Shown piece after piece: positions 1 through 8,660 of a stretch of DNA of 64,000 nucleotides. The notes under the pieces were generated by a model, which was not told the DNA's origin, did no database searches, and saw nothing but the letters and a program-made list of their open reading frames with translations. The position numbers and the translations under genes are program-made. The DNA comes from Acinetobacter seifertii (GTDB lineage Bacteria > Pseudomonadota > Gammaproteobacteria > Pseudomonadales > Moraxellaceae), in contig NZ_KB851203.1 of the NCBI RefSeq assembly GCF_000368065.1, positions 1 to 64,000 on the forward strand. The letters are read 5' to 3'. Position 1 is the first letter of the stretch; the number at the start of each line of letters is the position of its first letter.

Positions 1-75
1 CGAACTCAGAAGTGAAACCTCTTAGCGCTGATGGTAGTGTGGGGTTACCCATGTGAGAGTAAGTCATCGCCAGCT
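1..75 (+). rRNA. rrf: 5S ribosomal RNA, 3' part (window starts inside the gene)
   Basis: The first ~75 bases match the conserved 3' half of bacterial 5S rRNA: the CGAACTCAGAAGTGAAAC block, then GGTAGTGTGGGG and the closing GAGAGTAAG...GCCAGC arm. The 5' half lies outside the window, so the end of an rrn operon enters from the left. The exact mature 3' end is uncertain by a few bases. A strong intrinsic terminator follows at once. Confidence 0.95.
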
Positions 76-84
76 CATTATTCA

Positions 85-120
85 AACACCCCGGTTTCGA
101 AAGAAACCGGGGTGTTGCTT
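85..120 (+). terminator. rrn operon intrinsic terminator
   Basis: A perfect 14-bp stem (85-98 with 103-116) closes on a GAAA tetraloop. The stem contains CACCCCGG/CCGGGGTG, and a short T-rich tail (gctttat) follows. It lies directly after the 5S rRNA, as expected for the end of the rRNA operon. Confidence 0.9.
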
Positions 121-261
121 TATGGCTAAAATTAAAATAAATATAAAACTCTGAATAAAGTAGACAATAAAAGCAGATATATATTAATTCTAAGAAAGAG
201 TTTTGTTATAAATAACAAGAAAATTAATCTTTTAAGTAAGCATAATAAGGGAAGTGAATCG

Positions 262-858
262 ATGATAATTTATGGTGATGTAGGTTCTGGTAACTGTTAT
301 AAAATTAAATTATTACTTTCCTTATTAAAAATTAATCATACATGGATCCATGTTGATATTTTAAACAAAGAAACTCAAACAGATGATTTTTTGTCGTTAA
401 ATCCGAATGGAAAAATACCTGTATTAGTGCTGGATGATGGTCGTGTTTTGAGTGAATCCAATGCTATTTTAGGTTATGTGGCTGAAGGAACAAAATTTAT
501 TCCTACAGATCCTTTTATTAAAGCAAAAATGTACCAATGGTTGTTCTTTGAACAATATAGCCATGAACCGTTTATTGCAGTTGCTCGTTTTATTAATAAA
601 TATTTAGGTTTACCAGCAGAAAGAATAGATGAATATCATAATTTACAACCAAAAGGGCATAAAGCGTTATCAATTATGGATAAAACTTTAGTAGAGTATG
701 ATTATCTTGTTGGAAATCAATTAACCATTGCTGATATTGCTTTATATGCATACACACATGTCGCTGAGGAAGGCGGCTTTGATTTAAATTTATACCCAAA
801 TATTCGAGCATGGTGTCAAAGAATTCGAGAATATTCAGGTTATGTAGATATGATTTAA
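262..858 (+). CDS. Glutathione S-transferase family protein
   Basis: 198 aa with a canonical two-domain GST architecture. An N-terminal thioredoxin-like domain (residues 1-~75) contains the NPNGKIPVL cis-proline segment (48-56) and the glutathione gamma-glutamyl-binding SESNAI motif (64-69). A helical C-terminal domain includes LTIADIALYAY near 153-163, the conserved N-capping/hydrophobic staple region. Ser8/Gly9 or Asn11 would lie near the thiol; the class and substrate cannot be told from sequence. An AGGGAAGTGA ribosome binding region precedes the ATG. It is a single-gene unit between the rrn operon and a convergent outer-membrane protein gene, and ends in a shared terminator. Confidence 0.85.
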   Translation: MIIYGDVGSGNCYKIKLLLSLLKINHTWIHVDILNKETQTDDFLSLNPNGKIPVLVLDDGRVLSESNAILGYVAEGTKFIPTDPFIKAKMYQWLFFEQYSHEPFIAVARFINKYLGLPAERIDEYHNLQPKGHKALSIMDKTLVEYDYLVGNQLTIADIALYAYTHVAEEGGFDLNLYPNIRAWCQRIREYSGYVDMI

Positions 859-860
859 AT

Positions 861-889
861 AAAAAAGAACTCATATAGAGTTCTTTTTT
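861..889. terminator. Bidirectional intrinsic terminator
   Basis: GAACTC (867-872) pairs with GAGTTC (878-883) around an ATATA loop. An A6 run flanks it on the left and a T6 run on the right, so it can stop transcription from both the GST gene and the convergent gene ending at 905. Confidence 0.8.
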
Positions 890-904
890 ATATCTGAATC
901 TGAT

Positions 905-1603
905 TTAGAAATGTGCTTCTAAGCCTACATAAGGACCTTTAAACTCAAATTTTAGGTCATTATTATCGTAATCATCTAAGTCAATATTGAGTAGGCGGTA
1001 GCCAGCTTTCAAGCCTAAATCAACTGCTAAATTATCGATAAATTTATACTTTACCTCTGCTAATGCATCAGTAATTTTTGCATCATTAAAGTTTGTATAG
1101 GTTGCTTCGCCTTTAGCACTTAAACCTGTGAATGGAAGTTTTACTTCGCCTGACAAATAAGCGATAGGATATGTTTTATCTATATCCACACGTTTGCCAG
1201 TATAAGCAGTGATATCACCATTTAATACAGTTGCACCAAGACCAGCGTCTACACTCACAATATTATCTAATAATTCGTAGTAAAGAATAAAATCGCTATG
1301 ATCTAAATTAATTTTATAGTTAGCTTGGCCTAAGGTTTCTGACTTAGTTTGCGTATCTAGATTTACATAGCGAATTTTTGCATTTGGAATAAATGGAATT
1401 GGGTGCTCAAAAGCTAATGATAGTTGAGCACTACCTTTTCGATCTAAATCTTGGTCATCTGGTAATTGTGAAGACATGTTTGCTTTACCATCGTAAAACC
1501 AGTAACTCACGTCTCCTTTAACCCCTATAAAATCCGCTTGAGCAAATCCGCTAAGACTCATCCCGAGTGCTAAAAAAGACATTTTTAATATCTTCATCAT
1601 CAT
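905..1603 (-). CDS. Outer membrane beta-barrel protein, TIGR04219-like
   Basis: 232 aa. Residues 1-~23 form a Sec signal peptide (KILKMSF, hydrophobic core, then GFAQA before DF). The mature protein alternates polar and hydrophobic residues in beta-hairpin style (e.g. SAQLSLAFEH, DFILYYELL, YPIAYLSGEVKL) and ends in Phe, the usual C-terminal OMP signal recognised by the BAM machinery. The length, the opening 'GVKGDVSYWFYDGKA' and the ending 'YVGLEAHF' fit the TIGR04219 outer membrane family, whose role is unknown. Three ATGs in a row at the start (1603, 1600, 1597) leave the exact N-terminus ambiguous; a TAGGAT sequence lies just upstream. Confidence 0.75.
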   Translation of the reverse strand: MMMKILKMSFLALGMSLSGFAQADFIGVKGDVSYWFYDGKANMSSQLPDDQDLDRKGSAQLSLAFEHPIPFIPNAKIRYVNLDTQTKSETLGQANYKINLDHSDFILYYELLDNIVSVDAGLGATVLNGDITAYTGKRVDIDKTYPIAYLSGEVKLPFTGLSAKGEATYTNFNDAKITDALAEVKYKFIDNLAVDLGLKAGYRLLNIDLDDYDNNDLKFEFKGPYVGLEAHF

Positions 1604-2228
1604 ATCCTAAGAAAAAGAAATCTTTGAGCGCATGATATAGATATCTGGGTAGTTATGCATTGATGAAAAATAGTGTATAAAAAAACTTATAGAGCTTTAA
1701 TTTTTTTAAATACTATATGTTTTTGATTTTTATATAAAAATATGTATTTTGTTGTGGAAATTATTTTATAGAACTTAGTATAAATTTTGTGAAAACAGAA
1801 AATGATGTTTTGCTCATTATTATGAGAAAAATTAGTTGATATATCCACTTTGTGAAATCTAAAAGAATTTAAATGGTAGAAAATATCATTGTATATAGCA
1901 GCACAATAATATGCTTTAAAATACTAATATCAGTTAAAAAATGATCAGACTAGATCAAAATTTCTAAAAAAACGTAAAATTTCAGATGGAAATTACAGTA
2001 AAAAGAAATAAAAACAGGTATTGTTCAGCTATATAGGGGCAAAAAATGGACAAAAATCTTTAAGGAAGAATTTTCTATTTTTGCTTGTTTGTTTAGGGAA
2101 GAAAAATACTCAAAAGGTTCATTTTATTTTCTACAAACACAAAAGTATTTTTTGGTTCTTTTTTTGCATGCGGAATAACAATCAACAATAGCAGTAAAAA
2201 TAAGTAATCTCTTAACATTAGGTGTTCT
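1604..2228. other. Long AT-rich intergenic region
   Basis: About 625 bases between divergent genes (outer-membrane protein on minus, transporter on plus). It is very AT-rich with many A and T runs. No ORF with a credible ribosome binding site, no tRNA and no clear riboswitch fold were seen. It must contain the promoters of both flanking genes; no single -35/-10 pair stands out enough to call. Confidence 0.5.
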
Positions 2229-3707
2229 ATGACAGATTCTCGTGAAAACTGGACGTCACGATCTGGTTTTATTATTGCAGCCGTTGGTTCGGCTGTAGGC
2301 TTAGGTAATATTTGGCGCTTTCCATACGTTGCATATGAAAATGGTGGTGGTGCGTTTCTTATTCCTTACTTACTTGCACTGATTACTGCTGGTTTACCGT
2401 TACTATTTTTAGATTATGCGGTAGGTCATCGTAGTACAGGTTCACCTCCTAAAGCCTATAGAGCTTTGTTTAAGGGTGGAGAAACTTTAGGATGGTGGCA
2501 GGTTTGTGTTTGTATCATCATCGGTTTGTACTACGCAAGTGTACTGACTTGGGCTGGCAGTTATATTTATTTCTCTATTGGTCAAATGTGGGGAAGCGAC
2601 CCAGAAGGCTTCTTCTTCAATACTTACTTACAGACCTCAAAAGCAACAGGCTTTGATTTGCAATTTGTAAGTCATCTATTTTGGCCAATTGTAGGAATTT
2701 GGGCACTGACTTTAATCATTTTATATGGTGGAGTGAAAAAAGGTGTTGAATTATCGAATAAGATTTTCATGCCTTTATTATTTGTTTTATTTACTATTCT
2801 AGTGATTCAGTCATTGCGTTTACCTGGTGCGGCACAAGGTTTAAATGCATTCTTTACCCCAAACTGGTCTGCTATGATGGACTATAAAGTTTGGTTAGCT
2901 GCTTACGGTCATACCTTCTTTTCACTTTCTGTTGGTTTCGGGATCATGGTGACCTATGCATCCTATTTAAAACCAAAAACCAATTTAACAGGTTCTGGTC
3001 TTATTGTTGGTTTTGCCAATGCATCGACAGAGATTTTAGCGGGTATTGGTATTTTTGCTGCGCTTGGTTTTATGGCGCATGCGGCAGGTACTGAAGTTAA
3101 AGATGTTGTGAGTGGTGGTATTGGACTCGCATTTATTGCATTTCCTAAAATTATTTCAAGTTTAGGTTCTGGTGCTGACCTATTTGGTCTTTTGTTCTTC
3201 TCTTCATTATTTGTAGCTGGTATTTCTTCAATGGTGAGTATTTTGGAAGTGCCGATTGCAGCGATGCAAGATAAGTTAAAGTGGGGACGTAAGAAAGCTG
3301 TAACCATTATTGGTGGTGGTAGTGCGCTTGTATCAATTATTTTATTCTCAAGTGTAAATGCAATTAAGCTTGTTGATATTGTTGACCACTTTATTAATAA
3401 CATTGGGATTATTGGTGGTGCATTGATCTCAATTATTAGTGTAGCTTGGTTTAAACGTTCAGCACTTAAAGAGCTTCGTGACCATGTAAACCGAATTTCA
3501 ACTATTCAATTGGGTAAAGGTTGGGACTTCACTTTAACTGTTATTACCTCTTTAATCTTATTAACAACACTTTCTATGACTGTTTTTAATTTGATCAAAA
3601 ATGGCTATGATACTTATAGTATGAGCTTACAAGGTATATTCGGCTGGGGCAGTGTGATTTTCTGTGCAGTCGTTGCTATCGTGTTAAGCAAAATGAAAGA
3701 TCGCTAG
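2229..3707 (+). CDS. Sodium-dependent transporter, NSS/SNF family (MetP/MhsT-like)
   Basis: 492 aa integral membrane protein with about 12 hydrophobic segments. The N-terminus NWTSRSGFIIAAVGSAVGLGN (residues 7-27) followed by IWRFPY is the hallmark NSS motif: unwound TM1 carries the Na+ and substrate sites. The family imports amino acids by Na+ symport across the inner membrane. The next gene, a 47-aa MetS-like small subunit, begins 12 bp downstream with its Shine-Dalgarno overlapping this stop codon. In MetP/MetS systems (Corynebacterium) such a pair imports methionine/alanine, so an amino acid of that type is the best guess; the substrate is inferred. Confidence 0.88.
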   Translation: MTDSRENWTSRSGFIIAAVGSAVGLGNIWRFPYVAYENGGGAFLIPYLLALITAGLPLLFLDYAVGHRSTGSPPKAYRALFKGGETLGWWQVCVCIIIGLYYASVLTWAGSYIYFSIGQMWGSDPEGFFFNTYLQTSKATGFDLQFVSHLFWPIVGIWALTLIILYGGVKKGVELSNKIFMPLLFVLFTILVIQSLRLPGAAQGLNAFFTPNWSAMMDYKVWLAAYGHTFFSLSVGFGIMVTYASYLKPKTNLTGSGLIVGFANASTEILAGIGIFAALGFMAHAAGTEVKDVVSGGIGLAFIAFPKIISSLGSGADLFGLLFFSSLFVAGISSMVSILEVPIAAMQDKLKWGRKKAVTIIGGGSALVSIILFSSVNAIKLVDIVDHFINNIGIIGGALISIISVAWFKRSALKELRDHVNRISTIQLGKGWDFTLTVITSLILLTTLSMTVFNLIKNGYDTYSMSLQGIFGWGSVIFCAVVAIVLSKMKDR

Positions 3708-3719
3708 GAGGATAAAGGA

Positions 3720-3863
3720 ATGAATACTTCGGCAATCGTGATGATGATCATTTCAATGGTGTTTGTGTGGGGTGGGCTGGCTTTATCCATCTTACATTTA
3801 TCTAAGCATCCTGAAGAGTTAGATGAAGTTTTAGAAGAAGTAAAAGACCAGCACACACTTTGA
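3720..3863 (+). CDS. Small subunit of NSS amino-acid transporter, MetS family (47 aa)
   Basis: ATG at 3720, TGA at 3861-3863. The 47-aa product has one transmembrane helix (about AIVMMIISMVFVWGGLALSI, residues 5-24) followed by an acidic tail (HPEELDEVLEEVKD). This is the length and build of the MetS small subunit of methionine/alanine NSS importers. The ribosome binding site AGGAGG (3706-3711) overlaps the TAG of the transporter gene, so translation is probably coupled. A strong terminator follows at 3875-3907. Family assignment rests on size, topology and context. Confidence 0.82.
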   Translation: MNTSAIVMMIISMVFVWGGLALSILHLSKHPEELDEVLEEVKDQHTL

Positions 3864-3874
3864 TATTGGTCTAG

Positions 3875-3907
3875 AAAAAAAAGCAGGCTTTTAAGCCTGC
3901 TTTTTTT
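3875..3907. terminator. Bidirectional intrinsic terminator
   Basis: AAGCAGGCTT (3881-3890) pairs with AAGCCTGCTT (3893-3902). An A8 run precedes it and a T7 run follows. It separates the small transporter subunit from convergent rsmB, whose stop codon lies inside the T tract. Confidence 0.85.
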
Positions 3908-5210
3908 ATGCGATTTTTTGGATTTTACAATAATAAAATCCATCACCAGATTGAGCTTGTGGCAACAATTGTTTGCCATGAGTTTGTTCAACTCCCCAAG
4001 CTGCTTCGATTTTCACTTCTTTTGCATCGGTATGTTCTGCAAAGAAGTCGATCATCTGTTGTTCATTTTCAGCTTTTAAAATTGAACAAGTGATGTAGAG
4101 CAATGTGCCACCAACTTTAAGTTGTTGCCACATGTGTTCCAAAATCTGCTTTTGTAGCTCAATGGTTTGCGCTATATCGGTGGATTGACGTAATAGGCGT
4201 ATGTCAGGGTGACGTCGAATGACACCTGTCGCAGAACAAGGTGCATCAAGCACGATACAATCTACTGGTTCAGTCGGAGTCCACTCGGTTGCATCGGCAG
4301 CCAGAATTTCAGTATGGCTTTGATCTAGTGCTAGTCGGTTTAAGTTTTCAGTCACGCGGACTAAACGACTCGCGTCCTGATCAATTGCGATTAACTGTGC
4401 TGGTTTAAATTTTTCTAGCAAGTGAGCTGTTTTACCACCTGGAGCAGCACAAGCATCAATCACTATTTTATTGTTTAAATCAGGCAATAGAGTTGCACAT
4501 AGCTGTGCATGTTCATCTTGTACAGAAAACCATCCATCTTCAAAACCAGGCAGCTGGGTAATTTGTACAGATTGCTCAAGAACAATACCTGCTTCAGATA
4601 GAGCACATGCACGTGCCTGAATATCTAGACTTTGTAGTTTTGCTAAATAAGCATCTCGACCAATGTGTCGCTGGTTCACTCGTAAAGTTAAAGGTGCAAC
4701 TTGTTTTAATGATTGGCAGAGTGCTTCGGTTTGTTCACCCCAATCTTTTTTTAGTCGCTTAAAGAGCCAACTTGGTAAGCCATGCGCTTGCTGTAAACCT
4801 TGCTGAAAATCATCAGTTTCACGAGTAGCTCGGCGTAAAATAGCATTTACAATGCCACTGAGTGCAGGGAATCCAAGTTGTTTGGTCGCATCTACTGTTT
4901 CCGAAATGGCAGCATGTGCTGCAATACGCGTACATAAAACTTGATAAAGACCAACGTATAGGCAGGTTTCTACTGTCTCATTATTTAAAGGCTTACTGAG
5001 TAGAGGTAAGCTAATTGATTTAAGGGCAAACCATTGACGCAATGTACCTAATACAAGCTCATGGAATAAAGCACGGTCACGCTCTGCCACTTGATTGAGC
5101 TGTGTATTTAAAATACTAGCAAGTGATTGTCCTTGCTGAACTTTTAATAACGTCTGGACGACTTGAGAACGTAGGTTAAAACGTGATGAATTTGAATTAA
5201 CCTGACTCAT
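3906..5210 (-). CDS. rsmB: 16S rRNA (cytosine(967)-C(5))-methyltransferase RsmB
   Basis: 434 aa. The N-terminal NusB-like RNA-binding domain (about 1-140) is followed by a Rossmann-fold SAM methyltransferase domain. Motif I IDACAAPGGKT lies at 251-261. The two RNA m5C methyltransferase cysteines are C325 in LDAPCSATG and C375 in YITCS, the same positions as the E. coli catalytic pair. It methylates C967 of 16S rRNA in the cytoplasm. Its ATG overlaps the fmt stop codon by 4 bases, the usual fmt-rsmB operon. The def gene that often precedes fmt is not adjacent here. Confidence 0.95.
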   Translation of the reverse strand: MSQVNSNSSRFNLRSQVVQTLLKVQQGQSLASILNTQLNQVAERDRALFHELVLGTLRQWFALKSISLPLLSKPLNNETVETCLYVGLYQVLCTRIAAHAAISETVDATKQLGFPALSGIVNAILRRATRETDDFQQGLQQAHGLPSWLFKRLKKDWGEQTEALCQSLKQVAPLTLRVNQRHIGRDAYLAKLQSLDIQARACALSEAGIVLEQSVQITQLPGFEDGWFSVQDEHAQLCATLLPDLNNKIVIDACAAPGGKTAHLLEKFKPAQLIAIDQDASRLVRVTENLNRLALDQSHTEILAADATEWTPTEPVDCIVLDAPCSATGVIRRHPDIRLLRQSTDIAQTIELQKQILEHMWQQLKVGGTLLYITCSILKAENEQQMIDFFAEHTDAKEVKIEAAWGVEQTHGKQLLPQAQSGDGFYYCKIQKIA

Positions 5211-6169
5211 GGCAAAATCTGTCCTACGTGAAGTTTTTGAGTTTGTGCAATTTGTTGAGCATTTAATGCTTTACCACCCGGCCATTGCACACTCGTCAAA
5301 CAAACAAATGTATTTTCACCGCAAGCAACATGCACGCCTTGTTTATCAATTGCAATAATTTCACCAGCTTGGGCATCTGCTTTGCTTTGACTAGAAACTG
5401 TTGAGTTCCAAACACGCAGTGCATTATTTTCATCAAGTTGAACAAAAGCGACTGGCCAAGGGTTAAATGCACGGATATTTCGGTCAATTTGAACAGCATC
5501 AATTGACCAATCAATACGAGCTTCTGACTTTACGAGTTTATGAGCATAGACCGTTAAGCTTTCGTCTTGAACTTCGCGTTCTGCCAAATATTTTTGTAGT
5601 GTTTCTTCTGACTCAAGTACTGCACAAATTGCTGTTGCACCTTGATCTGCAAGTTTGTCATGCAAAGTCGCAGAAGTATCTTCGGCAGTGATTGGGCAAT
5701 AGGTTTTATACATCATATCGCCTGTATCTAAACCGGCAGCCATTTGCATGATGGTGATACCAGTTTCTTCATCACCTGTTGCAATCGCACGTTGAATTGG
5801 CGCTGCACCACGCCAGCGTGGTAATAATGAGCCGTGAATATTTAAACAGCCATATTTAGGTGTATCGAGTACAGCTTGTGGAAGAATCAAACCATAGGCT
5901 GCAACCACCATCACATCAGCGCCTAAAGCAGCCAATTCTTGTTGAGCAGCCAAGCCTTCTTCGGTGGAAGCTTTGAAGTGGAGTGGTTGATAAACAGGAA
6001 TATTGTGTTCAAGTGCAAGCTGTTTCACAGGGGATGGCGTTAATTTTTGTCCACGACCCGATTTACGATCTGGCTGAGTATAAACCGCGATAATTTCATG
6101 GGAAGTTTTTAATAAAGCCGCCAATGCTGTTGCAGCAAATTCGGGGGTGCCAGCAAAAATAATTTTCAC
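5207..6169 (-). CDS. fmt: Methionyl-tRNA formyltransferase
   Basis: 320 aa. It transfers the formyl group from 10-formyl-THF to Met-tRNA(fMet) to make the initiator tRNA. The N-terminal formyltransferase domain (1-~205) carries the catalytic set N110, H112 and D149 (in LNIHGSLLPRWRGAAP and GLDTGDM), and the C-terminal OB-like tRNA-binding domain follows. The start ATG is supported by the conserved MKIIFAGTPEFA opening. It overlaps rsmB by 4 bp and is divergent from ilvD across about 350 bp. Confidence 0.96.
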   Translation of the reverse strand: MKIIFAGTPEFAATALAALLKTSHEIIAVYTQPDRKSGRGQKLTPSPVKQLALEHNIPVYQPLHFKASTEEGLAAQQELAALGADVMVVAAYGLILPQAVLDTPKYGCLNIHGSLLPRWRGAAPIQRAIATGDEETGITIMQMAAGLDTGDMMYKTYCPITAEDTSATLHDKLADQGATAICAVLESEETLQKYLAEREVQDESLTVYAHKLVKSEARIDWSIDAVQIDRNIRAFNPWPVAFVQLDENNALRVWNSTVSSQSKADAQAGEIIAIDKQGVHVACGENTFVCLTSVQWPGGKALNAQQIAQTQKLHVGQILP

Positions 6170-6517
6170 AAATGCAATCCAAAAAGAGTTTATGGGTAGT
6201 ATACGTGAAAAACGTTTGAAGCCCTAAACTCATAGCGATCGAGCGTTTTAGTTTTTTAATAGTGAACAAAAAATTATTGAAAAAATTTTATTGATAAAAA
6301 AAGGTTATAAAAAAATAAAAAATTATTCATGTAAGTTTTGTTAAATATTGACTGAGTATTATCGTTATTGGCTTTCCCTATATTATTTGCTTCTATAGAA
6401 TGGAGAATGATCAAATTATGATGATGAGTCAATATTCCGACTGATCTAACGCTATATCAGTATCATTCAGCTAGAGTGGAAGAAATTCCGCTCAAGCACA
6501 ACTTGTTGGAAACACAA
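6170..6517. other. Divergent intergenic region fmt/ilvD
   Basis: About 350 bases, strongly AT-rich in the middle. It must hold the fmt and ilvD promoters. A TTGACT at about 6348 and AT-rich blocks downstream are possible promoter parts, but the spacing is not good enough to call. No branched-chain leader peptide with Val/Leu/Ile codon runs was seen. Confidence 0.4.
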
Positions 6518-8347
6518 ATGCCTGACTATCGTTCAAAAACATCGACACACGGAAGAAATATGGCTGGCGCACGTGGCTTATGGCGTGCAACAGGAATGAA
6601 AGATGAAGATTTCGGCAAACCGATTATTGCGGTGGTCAATTCATTTACTCAATTTGTTCCGGGCCATGTCCATCTAAAAGATCTAGGGCAGCTTGTCGCA
6701 GCAGAAATTCAGGCAGCAGGTGGTGTTGCTAAAGAGTTCAATACAATTGCAGTGGACGACGGTATCGCAATGGGGCATGACGGCATGCTTTATTCATTAC
6801 CTTCACGTGATTTGATTGCAGACTCGGTTGAATACATGGTGAATGCACACTGTGCAGATGCCATGGTGTGTATTTCTAACTGTGACAAAATTACACCGGG
6901 AATGTTGATGGCTGCGATGCGCCTAAATATTCCAGTAGTTTTTGTTTCTGGCGGACCAATGGAAGCGGGTAAGGTTAAATTCCGCGGTAATGAAAAAGCG
7001 ATTGACCTTGTTGATGCCATGGTTGTTGCGGCTGATGAAAGTTATACAGACGAAGAAGTTGCAGAATTTGAACGTTCAGCATGTCCAACCTGTGGTTCAT
7101 GTTCAGGTATGTTTACTGCAAACTCAATGAACTGTTTAACCGAAGCTTTAGGCTTATCTTTACCGGGTAATGGTTCGATTGTTGCGACGCATGCAAACCG
7201 TAAAAAATTATTCTTAAAAGCAGGTCAGCTTATTGTCGAATTGGCTAAGCGCTATTACGAACAAGAAGATGCAAGTATTTTACCTCGTTCAATTGCAACT
7301 AAGGCTGCATTTAAAAATGCGATGACGCTTGATATTGCAATGGGTGGTTCAACCAATACAGTTCTACATTTATTGGCTGCGGCAAGTGAAGCTGAAGTTG
7401 ATTTCACCATGGATGACATCGACGAATTATCACGTCGAGTTCCTGTACTTTCAAAAGTAGCACCTGCAAAACAAGATGTTCATATGGAAGATGTTCACCG
7501 TGCGGGCGGCATTATGGCGATCTTAGGTGAGCTTGATCGTGCGAATTTACTTGATGTATCTGTACCGACTGTACATGAGAAAACTTTAAAAGATGCATTA
7601 GATAAGTGGGACATTATTCGTACTGAAGATGCCGACGTTTATGAGTTCTATCGTTCATCTCCGGGTGGCGTACCAACTCAAGTGGCATTCTCACAAAACC
7701 GTTACTACTCAACTTTAGATGGTGACCGTGAAAAAGGCGTGATTCGTAATGCAGAGCATGCATTCTCTAAAGATGGTGGTTTAGCAGTTCTATACGGCAA
7801 CATCGCGCTTGATGGTTGTATCGTGAAAACTGCGGGTGTAGATGAATCGATCCTTAAATTTACGGGTACAGCACGCGTATTTGAAAGCCAAGATGCCGCT
7901 GTAGATGCAATTTTGGGCCATGAAATTAAAGCTGGTGACGTTGTGGTGATTCGTTACGAAGGTCCACGTGGTGGTCCGGGTATGCAAGAAATGCTTTACC
8001 CAACCAGCTATCTTAAATCGAAAGGTTTAGGAAAAGACTGTGCATTGGTGACAGATGGTCGTTTCTCTGGTGGTTCATCAGGTCTTTCCATTGGACATGT
8101 TTCGCCGGAAGCTGCGGAAGGCGGTGCAATTGGTTTAGTTGAAGATGGCGATACCATTGAAATTGATATTCCAAACCGTACGATTCACTTGAACGTTGAT
8201 GATGCGACTATGGCGCACCGCCGTACAGTTCAGGAAGCGAAAGGCTGGCATCCGAAAGAAGAACGTAAACGTAAAGTATCAAAAGCGTTAAAAGTTTATG
8301 CAATGCATACAACAAGTGCGGCAAAAGGAGCTGTACGCGTTCTATAA
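6518..8347 (+). CDS. ilvD: Dihydroxy-acid dehydratase
   Basis: 609 aa from ATG 6518. The opening [20 protein letters not shown] matches known IlvD N-termini, so an upstream in-frame GTG at 6476 is not needed. The enzyme dehydrates 2,3-dihydroxy-isovalerate and -methylvalerate, the third common step of valine and isoleucine synthesis. Fe-S and active-site residues are visible: C122 in [12 protein letters not shown]195 in [19 protein letters not shown], and acidic Mg2+ ligand D81 in VDDGIAMGH. The region near the C-terminus carries the GRFSGGSSG motif. It is monocistronic with its own terminator. Confidence 0.96.
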   Translation: MPDYRSKTSTHGRNMAGARGLWRATGMKDEDFGKPIIAVVNSFTQFVPGHVHLKDLGQLVAAEIQAAGGVAKEFNTIAVDDGIAMGHDGMLYSLPSRDLIADSVEYMVNAHCADAMVCISNCDKITPGMLMAAMRLNIPVVFVSGGPMEAGKVKFRGNEKAIDLVDAMVVAADESYTDEEVAEFERSACPTCGSCSGMFTANSMNCLTEALGLSLPGNGSIVATHANRKKLFLKAGQLIVELAKRYYEQEDASILPRSIATKAAFKNAMTLDIAMGGSTNTVLHLLAAASEAEVDFTMDDIDELSRRVPVLSKVAPAKQDVHMEDVHRAGGIMAILGELDRANLLDVSVPTVHEKTLKDALDKWDIIRTEDADVYEFYRSSPGGVPTQVAFSQNRYYSTLDGDREKGVIRNAEHAFSKDGGLAVLYGNIALDGCIVKTAGVDESILKFTGTARVFESQDAAVDAILGHEIKAGDVVVIRYEGPRGGPGMQEMLYPTSYLKSKGLGKDCALVTDGRFSGGSSGLSIGHVSPEAAEGGAIGLVEDGDTIEIDIPNRTIHLNVDDATMAHRRTVQEAKGWHPKEERKRKVSKALKVYAMHTTSAAKGAVRVL

Positions 8348-8378
8348 AATGTTCAATTTTAATAATTGAATAGGAAAC

Positions 8379-8428
8379 ATGCACCCATTAACACGATGAA
8401 TTGCTATCATGTTATGGGTGCATTTTTT
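8379..8428 (+). terminator. ilvD intrinsic terminator
   Basis: ATGCACCCATTAACA (8379-8393) pairs with TGTTATGGGTGCAT (8410-8423) with one bulged T. The loop is 16 nt and a T5 tract follows. Confidence 0.8.
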
Positions 8429-8660
8429 ATGTCTGGTAAAAAAAATCCGCTTGTAGAAAAAGGTGTTTTCAGATCATTCTATGGGTTTGCCATAAAATGG
8501 TGATAAAATCTTCACCTACGCAGAAACTCGCGAAATAACATGACATATTTTCTGCGCGAACTTAGGTAGTCATTTTTCTATCTCGACTACTGTTTAACCT
8601 TGCACTATGATCAAATAACTTTTGATCTCGCTTAGGATTTATTTTTTAGAGGCACTACTC
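8429..8660. other. Intergenic region with extended hairpin potential
   Basis: CGCAGAAA (8519-8526) can pair with TTTCTGCG (8549-8556). Flanking CCTA (8515-8518) can pair with TAGG (8563-8566) across a bulge. A second short stem GTAGTC/GACTAC lies just after (8567-8590). This may be the structured 5' leader of the next gene or an uncharacterised RNA. No ORF is supported here. Confidence 0.3.

Noticed and set aside
2963-3403. 146-aa ORF antisense to the NSS transporter gene
   Set aside because: Composition reflects the reversed transporter codons; no separate gene signals.
6476-6517. Longer ilvD start at GTG 6476
   Set aside because: The protein from ATG 6518 already begins at the conserved IlvD N-terminus.
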